From positions 248,001 to 312,000 of the forward strand of contig JAJTUQ010000004.1 in assembly GCA_021399445.1 (NCBI GenBank): a stretch of DNA of 64,000 nt, read 5' to 3'. The notes under the pieces were generated by a model, which had not been told where the DNA came from, searched no databases, and saw only the letters and a program-made list of their open reading frames with translations. The translations under genes and the position numbers were made by a program. Shown piece after piece: positions 57,851 to 64,000 of the stretch. The stretch comes from Xylogone sp. PMI_703 (taxonomy: Eukaryota > Ascomycota > Leotiomycetes). Numbering within the stretch: the stretch's first letter is position 1; every line of letters starts with the position of its first letter.

Positions 57851-60056
57851 TTAAACCTTGCGGTCCTGAAGGTCAATTTCGTCCACATCTTCGATTGTCT
57901 TTGCATACTTAGCCGCCACGCCAAGGTCTTCCTTAATGGACAAGTCCGCCACGCCAAAAATCTCGTCCATCCGCTCAAGAGAAATCTGAAATGTGGATAA
58001 GTCAGCCCTTCAATTGGATTGGGAAAGAGGCCAAAAAGGCCTAAGGTTTACACGTGGTGATAAGAGTGCACTTACGCCCTTGGTCTCAGGAACCCAAAAT
58101 GCCAAGATGGCCATGACGAGGTTGAACGATCCGAAAATGAAATACGGCTTGTATGGCGTAGAAACAAACATCACCGGCGTTGCCTTGGATACGGCAAGGT
58201 TGTTCACCCAATGTGTGAATGAGGTCAACGCGACCGTGAGAGCTCTTAAGCGATTCGAGGGAATCTCAGAAGCATAGATCCATGCTAAAACAGAGGAATC
58301 AGTAACTGTGAAAGCAGCGAATACAAAAGTTCTAAGATCGCAAAAATGAAGAATTTAGGGGCATGTAGACTCCATTTGACATTACACTTACATACAGGGC
58401 CCCAGCCCATATTGAAGGCTACGGCAAAGATGTAGATCATGGCAAGAGCTGCGATACCAGCGGGAGGAGGGGTTTGGTTCTCCGAAATCTTGGGTCCAAA
58501 TCGAACATACTGTGGATGTTAGGCGCGTTAGGAGAACGTGGTATGGATTTCTGAAACTTACGAAGCCCACAAAGAACATGCAGAATGCTTGCACAAACCC
58601 GGTCCAAACGAAGGAGATGCGGCGGCCGAGTGAGTCGGCGAGGAAAAAGATGAATATCAAGACGGAAACGAACTTGACGATTCCGTAGACGCCTTGGGCG
58701 AATAGAGCTGTCGTCGCGCTTGATAGGCCAAGACTCCGAAAAATCAGGGGTGCATAGTAGTTGATAGCGCCAGTCTAAACATTTTACTTGCTGTTAGTAT
58801 ACGCCAACGGGTAGTAAGATGGGTATAAAGTATATGCTTGGGAAAAAAGACTCACGCCTGACCACTGCGAACCCATAACTAGCCCCATAGCCAGAAATGC
58901 ACGGATTCGGTTTCCAGGTATTGTCCAGCACTCTTTCTGCAGGGCCCAAAACCCTGCCCCTTGCATAATAGATTTTTCATGGTCTAACTGGACCCGTAGT
59001 TCAAGAAGTTCTTGCTGGACGTATGGATGGTCGGCTGGAAGGTGCCGCACATCTGTCAAGACCTCGCTGGCTTTTTCCCACTGGTCTTGAGACGCTAGCC
59101 ATCGAGGCGATTCGGGGCAGAAGAGCATGCTAATGAGAAGGAGGGCTGGACAGATAGCCTGGCATCCTAGCGGGACCTGCCAGGTGGCATTACCCTAAAA
59201 AGGAGACAAGAATTAGCAACGGTAACGTGGTAAGCTGTGACCGGTGATGGATCTTACCGGAAGATGCAGCAGAGAGCCATAATTAATGAAGTAAGCAACC
59301 ATCCCCCCCGCATCAAGGAGAAGCTGGAAGAAACCGACCAAGAATCCACGGATAGCTCGCGGTGAGTTCTCGGACACGTACGTGGGCGCGAGCATCGTCC
59401 CAGCGCCAAGGCTGAGACCCTCAATAAATCTGATCCTTTTGTGTTAGCGTTCAGGAATTGAGAGCTGGCGTCCTCGAATGCGTCATAGGAGACAAAACAA
59501 GGCATTACCTTCCAATGTAAAAAGCAGGAAGATGGCCGTAGGAGAATGCCTGCATGAGCCCGCCTATGATACCGCCGATGGCTGTTGCAAGAAGCGCAGG
59601 CTTTCTGCCCCAGCGGTCGGCCACGGGGCTGGAGAGCAGGGCACCGCCCACAGCACCGGCCTGCATCGTCGTCACAAGGTTGCCGGAGAGGTCTGCAGCA
59701 ACGCCAGGTGGTTTGTTATCCAGACCAAATTCTCTGTCGTAGAAAACGTTATCAGAACGGGGTTCAGGCTCCAGCGGCGCATAATCACATGGCACTGTGG
59801 GAGTTGAGTACCAACCTCTGGAAAGCCGGCATGGCAAGAGCACCGCCAATGATGCCAGCATCCACCCCGAAAAGCGCACCAGCAAAGCATGACTGCGAAA
59901 ATGATGAGATTAGCATACGAGGGCGTAGTATGTTAAGCAGGTGAATAGGCTCACTGAGCAAGCTAGGGCGATGATACGCCAATTGTAGATTTCGGGAGGA
60001 TCGACACGAACGGCATCGTTGCGGACAATGTGTCGAAGCAAAGAGTGAAAAGTCAT
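57851..60056 (-). CDS. MFS sugar transporter 3
   Basis: Nine-exon model: complement(join(57851..57985, 58076..58284, 58392..58509, 58562..58774, 58856..59194, 59258..59429, 59509..59733, 59816..59892, 59955..60056)), 529 aa, every phase closing. Signatures: [117 protein letters not shown] sugar-porter permease resembling quinate/lactose-type fungal transporters. The introns are larger than in the genes to the left (52-107 bp), and the exons are GC-richer. Upstream lies a Zn2Cys6 regulator transcribed in the same direction. Confidence 0.92.
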
Positions 60057-60599
60057 CTTCGCAGATTAGGCAACGTGACCGGTCTGATGTTAGGCGTCCT
60101 GGTTCAACGGATTGTTGGATTGCTAGAGACGCACACCTAGGGGCCGTAAAAAGCAGTTCACGAGGCCATCAACCGCGTCGATATATAAGTAGTCCCAAGT
60201 TAGGGGCGAGATGCAGGGGCCGCATCCGGGGTACATGTTGGGTTGGATCGGGGCCCCAGTTTCTTGATTGACTTTGGATGATGTTAGACCAAGGGCAACA
60301 ATCGTTCTTCTTGGCAATGCCCTAGTCGGGGAGCGTCGGGCCCCTTACCGAGATGTGGGGAGACGCAACGAGGCAAGCAACGATACCCCATACGATACCC
60401 CATACGTATGCAGACGACTTGTGGAGCTGGGTTGAAAAGAACGTCTATGGATACGAGGTAGCTTCATTCTGTCCGATTAGGGGGACTCAGCTCGCTCATC
60501 TTGCCCCACCCCTAGCCAGATGACGTGCGCTTAGGTTACAAATGGGCGTTTATGGAGGTCATTCAAACTTGGTACACTCAATCACTGCTAAGACAAGCT
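60057..60599. promoter_or_regulatory. upstream region of sugar transporter 3
   Basis: GC-rich. The repeated CGATACCCCATACG (CGATACCCCATACGATACCCCATACG at about 60380-60407) gives two tandem 12-bp units. No gene seen. Confidence 0.4.
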
Positions 60600-62692
60600 T
60601 CAAGGCTGTGAGCTTTCTGTGCCCTCGGAGCCCTCCCAAATCTGCTGTAGCTCGGTGCCCAGCGAGGGTGTCGGCCAGCCACACCTGGTGCGACAGTGGT
60701 CAAGCAGATCGAGGACGAAACTTCTCTGGCGAGGGTTCTGTATGAACATTCCAGCTACGGGATTTAGTAAGCCGGTACAGATAGTTGGCGGCCTTGAAAA
60801 TACCTACCGATAAATAGACATTGTGAAGAAAGTATGCTCGATGCGTCGTCGGTCAGCGTCATGCCAATCCCGCAGACTATTTCAATACTCTCCTGGATGG
60901 TCTTTTGTCGGCTCATGAAGCTCTCGAGGCCACCCGTGTTGGGCGCGTGGGTGGATATGAGGATTTGAGAAACATGGTGCACTTGTACTGCTAACGCTTT
61001 GTGCTACGATTAGTAGGGGAAACTCGACGGAAAGGGGAATAATCACCAAAGCACGGAGGGTGAATTAGACGCGGCTTGAATACTTCCGTCTCGTGACGGC
61101 TCGTGGCTGGCAGTTCAGAAAACTCGACCGTCAGATGCCATTCCCATTCTTGGAGCATCTTCTTGAGCGCCTCTGCCCACCTCAGTCTGCCCAGGAACCC
61201 ACCCTCTGTGTCTTCGGATGGGTTGACGGCGCAGAAGTTGACTACTTGGGCGAGGATCCAGATGGCGCGCGATGCTAGCTCGTGATTATCGAGCTCGGAA
61301 TATGTCTTCTTCGGTATCCACGTGCTGTAAGTCCGGCGTCTCTGCCGAAAGGCTACCCAGATATCCTGACAAAGCCACGCCCACCAGGTGGCGCTTTCAA
61401 GGCTCGAAGTCTCGACCTCGATTTGCCGCGACCGTAGAATCCAGAGCACGCCTTGGAGATGCTGCTGCCAGTCCTTTCGAGAGCCCCTAAGCATCTCATA
61501 GGTGGAAATGATGAGAGTCGTCGCCATGAGTTCACGGCTATTCTGATACGTCGGATAGCGCATAGCTTTTTGCACATAGTGCAAGGTCTGGTAGTAGTAC
61601 TGAAGCGCGGTGTTTTGATCTGTGCGCTCCTCAGGACGGACGCTCTCGTCGAGCGACCGATGGTAACCTGATAGAGCCAGAATTGCATTCAGTAAACCCG
61701 CATTGCGGACTGCTAGATGCGGTACTTGAGTGCAGATTGTACGGGCAGGGTCAAAGAGGTCGAGCTGTACTGAAATGAGCGGTTTTGCCAAATCATAAGA
61801 GTGTTAAGTGTTGCAACAGCGTACCCATGAGCATATTCGATGTAAAAAATTTCCGAATAGAATCTGTTCGCGATCCAACAGGGGAATATCCCCCGGTGTT
61901 TGCCACATGCTTTTCTCTTGGATGCTATCGTCCTCCAGATGTCCTGGTGGCTGGCCATCGATGATCTTCGTTGCACGTTGCAAGGGCGTCAAGTCATCTT
62001 CGTCCTGGCCGCTGAACAGATCGAGAAATCCTCCTTCGAGGCCGGGAGGCAGGTCGGCCTCTTCGAGAGCATCCCTGGATGCATCATTAGCCAGCAGCCC
62101 GAACCATCGAACTGCTGCGACGCTGGCCGATGCGGTTGGAGTTGTTGATGCTGAGTCCGGCTGTTGTCTGAACCACTCGATACCGATTTGAGGCTGCTGA
62201 TTGGCACCAAGAGCGGCTTCCCAGCCTATGCTATCAGCTCCCTCTTGTGCCTGAGCTTGACCGGCATGTGATGCAGCACATTGTTGTGGCTGTGAAGCGG
62301 CAACAGAGCGAACAACCTGCATCAAATCATCCTGCGAAGCGATGATCTGGCCCAGTTGACGGAGAATTTCCAGACTGGCGGGATCGAACCTATACAGAAC
62401 CACATCAGCGCTGCGACTACACAATCATCTCACGCTGGAGATAATCCTACACTGAATGGTCCTTCTCGACGTCGTCATATGAGCATGAAACGTTAATCGA
62501 TGTGCAGAAGCCACACGCCGGGCGCACGTTATCGCATTTAGTCTTCCTAGCCCGGCATACGAGGCAAGCCTTGAGGCTCCTCTTGCGCGGGTATCGAGCG
62601 CTGGACAGAGGGTTTCCAGCACGTTTCCTTGCTCCGGGAGATTCGTGGTTCGAGTCTGGCTCACTCGGGCCTATCGGGTTCTGTTCGGACAT
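60600..62692 (-). CDS. Zn2Cys6 transcription factor next to sugar transporter 3
   Basis: Exons from the ATG at 62692: complement(62451..62692), (61825..62389), (61047..61764), (about 60800..60990), and a last exon ending at 60600-60602. The Zn cluster is CLVCRARKTKC..CGFCTSINVSC (CX2CX6CX6CX2CX6C) at about residues 43-70. The acceptor at 61764 was chosen to give WLDLFDPARTICTQVPHLAVRN, the conserved start of the regulatory domain. The last intron is uncertain: the C-terminal signature SFVLDLLDHCRTRCGWPTP is clear but needs a phase-2 junction near 60730-60800. About 600 aa. Probable regulator of the transporter and the neighbouring oxidoreductase. Confidence 0.85.
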
Positions 62693-63287
62693 GTGGATCT
62701 CGTGGCGATGATGCTCAATACAGTGTATCGGGGAGGATTAACGTTGGCGTCCGAGGCCCATATCTTAGGGAATATTATAATAAATCAGATAGATGAAAGA
62801 TTGAACTTATGAGCAGGAGCAAGGTTCGGGGAGAAGAGGGTTTCCGTCCGCGATGTGGGGTTAAGGTTATTGGCGCCAAGGCATCTCTAGCCGCTGGAGC
62901 CACTATATCGTGACAGTATTGGCTAGCTGAGGATCTACTAGTACTTGTACTCTGTATATTTTTACACATTCCTAAAATGGAGTATCCCCTTGGGTTTTCC
63001 AGCTCACGTGTCGACCAAGAATGGCTCTGAGCACCGGCATGCCGATCCAAGATCCAACGATGTCGTGTAGCCTGGGGACTGTCGGGAAGAGATGTTGCAC
63101 GGCCTGTCGCTCCGTGTGCGGTTCACAGTGAAGAACCGAATAAAAGAGAAATCTACGCCTGTCCTTCATATACAATGGTCTTCGTCGCTGTCCGACTTAC
63201 TAGTACAGCAGCTCACGATAGCTTCTTTTCTACCCCTGTTCCTCCGCCACCTCGAGATTACAGTCTAGTTTCGGTGACTTGGTCAAC
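62693..63287. promoter_or_regulatory. divergent promoter of the Zn2Cys6 regulator and FAD oxidoreductase
   Basis: A 595-bp bidirectional region; no coding signature in the overlapping small frames. Confidence 0.4.
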
Positions 63288-64000
63288 ATGGGCGACTTGA
63301 ACGCTTACGCCGAACCAAACGGGGCCAACCTGGGCACCCAGATCAACGGCCAGGACAATGGGGTCTACATGGCAGCATCATCATCATGGCAGCAGACACA
63401 CCCAACGGCTTGTCCTCACATACTCACGACTGATGTCCTCGTTGTTGGAGGCGGCTTAGGTGGTGTTGCCGCTGCACTTGGAGCCTTGCGTCGAGGTCGC
63501 CGTGTCGTCCTCACCGAGGAGTACGACTGGCTAGGTGGCCAACTGACGAGCCAGGCGGTTCCGCCAGATGAGCATTGCTGGGTAGAGCAGTTTGGCATCA
63601 CTCGCTCGTATCGGGCTCTTCGTGACGGCATTCGACAATACTATCGCGACAACTACCCTCTTACAGAGGAGGCCCGACGGAGGCCGGAGCTGAATCCTGG
63701 AGCTGGCCATGTTAGCAAGCTATGTCACGAACCTCGTGTCGCGGTGGCTGTGATTGACGCAATGCTCATGCCGTATATGGGCAGCGGGAAACTGGTGATC
63801 AAGAAGCGAACGAAGCCAGTGTCGTGTCAAATGGATGAGAATTATACCGTTCGCGAGGTCACGTTCCGCTACCTCGACTCTCGCGGGTCTTTCACGGTGC
63901 AAAGCAGCTATGTCGTGGACGCGACGGAGTTGGGCGACCTCTTGCCTCTGAGCAATACACCGTATGTGACGGGATTCGAGTCACGCAAGGACACGGGGGA
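63288..64000 (+). CDS. FAD-dependent oxidoreductase (PF12831-like), 3' partial
   Basis: Open from the ATG at 63288 to the window end, about 237 codons without a stop. After a 45-residue polar leader comes the Rossmann motif DVLVVGGGLGGVAAALGALR with VVLTEEYDWLGGQLTSQ directly after it, and later YVVDATELGDLLPL. This WLGGQxTxQ and DATExGD combination is typical of the FAD_oxidored family annotated as xanthan-lyase-like or FAD-dependent oxidoreductases, often found in carbohydrate-use loci. Divergent from the Zn2Cys6 regulator, so probably its target. The C-terminal half is not visible. Confidence 0.85.
   Translation, partial: MGDLNAYAEPNGANLGTQINGQDNGVYMAASSSWQQTHPTACPHILTTDVLVVGGGLGGVAAALGALRRGRRVVLTEEYDWLGGQLTSQAVPPDEHCWVEQFGITRSYRALRDGIRQYYRDNYPLTEEARRRPELNPGAGHVSKLCHEPRVAVAVIDAMLMPYMGSGKLVIKKRTKPVSCQMDENYTVREVTFRYLDSRGSFTVQSSYVVDATELGDLLPLSNTPYVTGFESRKDTG

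Noticed and set aside
58010..58277. Plus-strand frames within sugar permease 3
   Set aside because: Antisense shadows of transporter exons whose phases all close on the minus strand.
1..64000. Core biosynthetic enzyme (PKS, NRPS, terpene cyclase, prenyltransferase), transposase gene or CRISPR array
   Set aside because: Looked for signature motifs (acyltransferase and ketosynthase sites, DDxxD with NSE, DDE or RNase H-like transposase blocks, regular short repeats); none found.

Overview
The window reads as nuclear DNA of a filamentous ascomycete (Pezizomycotina). Most genes are split by short GT-AG introns of about 46-130 bp, six genes encode fungal-type transcription factors (Zn2Cys6, C2H2, bZIP), and there is a cytochrome P450, several fungal MFS permeases and a tRNA-Ser interrupted at the eukaryotic intron position. 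No bacterial operon signals are present. I cannot fix the species. All exon borders below were deduced by eye from splice consensus, reading phase and family motifs.

Layout. (1) 1-17.9 kb, a loose specialised-metabolism neighbourhood: alpha/beta hydrolase (5' end outside), P450, Zn2Cys6 regulator, FAD epoxidase-type monooxygenase with a broken C-terminus, arrestin-like protein, hotdog thioesterase and a second Zn2Cys6 regulator. The spacing is wide, no PKS, NRPS or terpene cyclase is visible, and 11.9-14.5 kb holds a decayed foldback element. (2) 18.2-21.8 kb: a 418-bp AT-rich hAT-type MITE inserted exactly at the stop codon of a bZIP gene, then a monocarboxylate-type MFS permease. (3) 22.7-50.3 kb, the most striking part: a C2H2+Zn2Cys6 regulator, sugar permease 1, a PF04199 cyclase-family hydrolase, a divergent ketopantoate-hydroxymethyltransferase-like enzyme, a Zn polyol-type dehydrogenase, a cytochrome b5-FMN 2-hydroxyacid dehydrogenase, an aldehyde dehydrogenase, sugar permease 2, an SDR, a C2H2 regulator, a metallo-beta-lactamase-fold hydrolase and a cupin. 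This has the parts list of a catabolic cluster (uptake, oxidation, lactone or amide hydrolysis, C-C cleavage, aldehyde and hydroxyacid oxidation). Most of its intergenic regions carry GTGGGG boxes, which fit the CreA-type SYGGRG consensus. (4) 50.3-57.7 kb: gene-poor DNA, tRNA-Ser(UGA), a GIY-YIG-domain gene and a VPS3-like gene split by a one-base frame change. (5) 57.8-64 kb, visibly more GC-rich: sugar permease 3, a Zn2Cys6 regulator and the start of an FAD-dependent oxidoreductase that runs off the window, possibly a second catabolic cluster.

The best candidate for something undescribed is the 26-50 kb catabolic cluster and its ketopantoate-hydroxymethyltransferase-like member. The substrate cannot be read from sequence; two concrete hypotheses are given in the findings.
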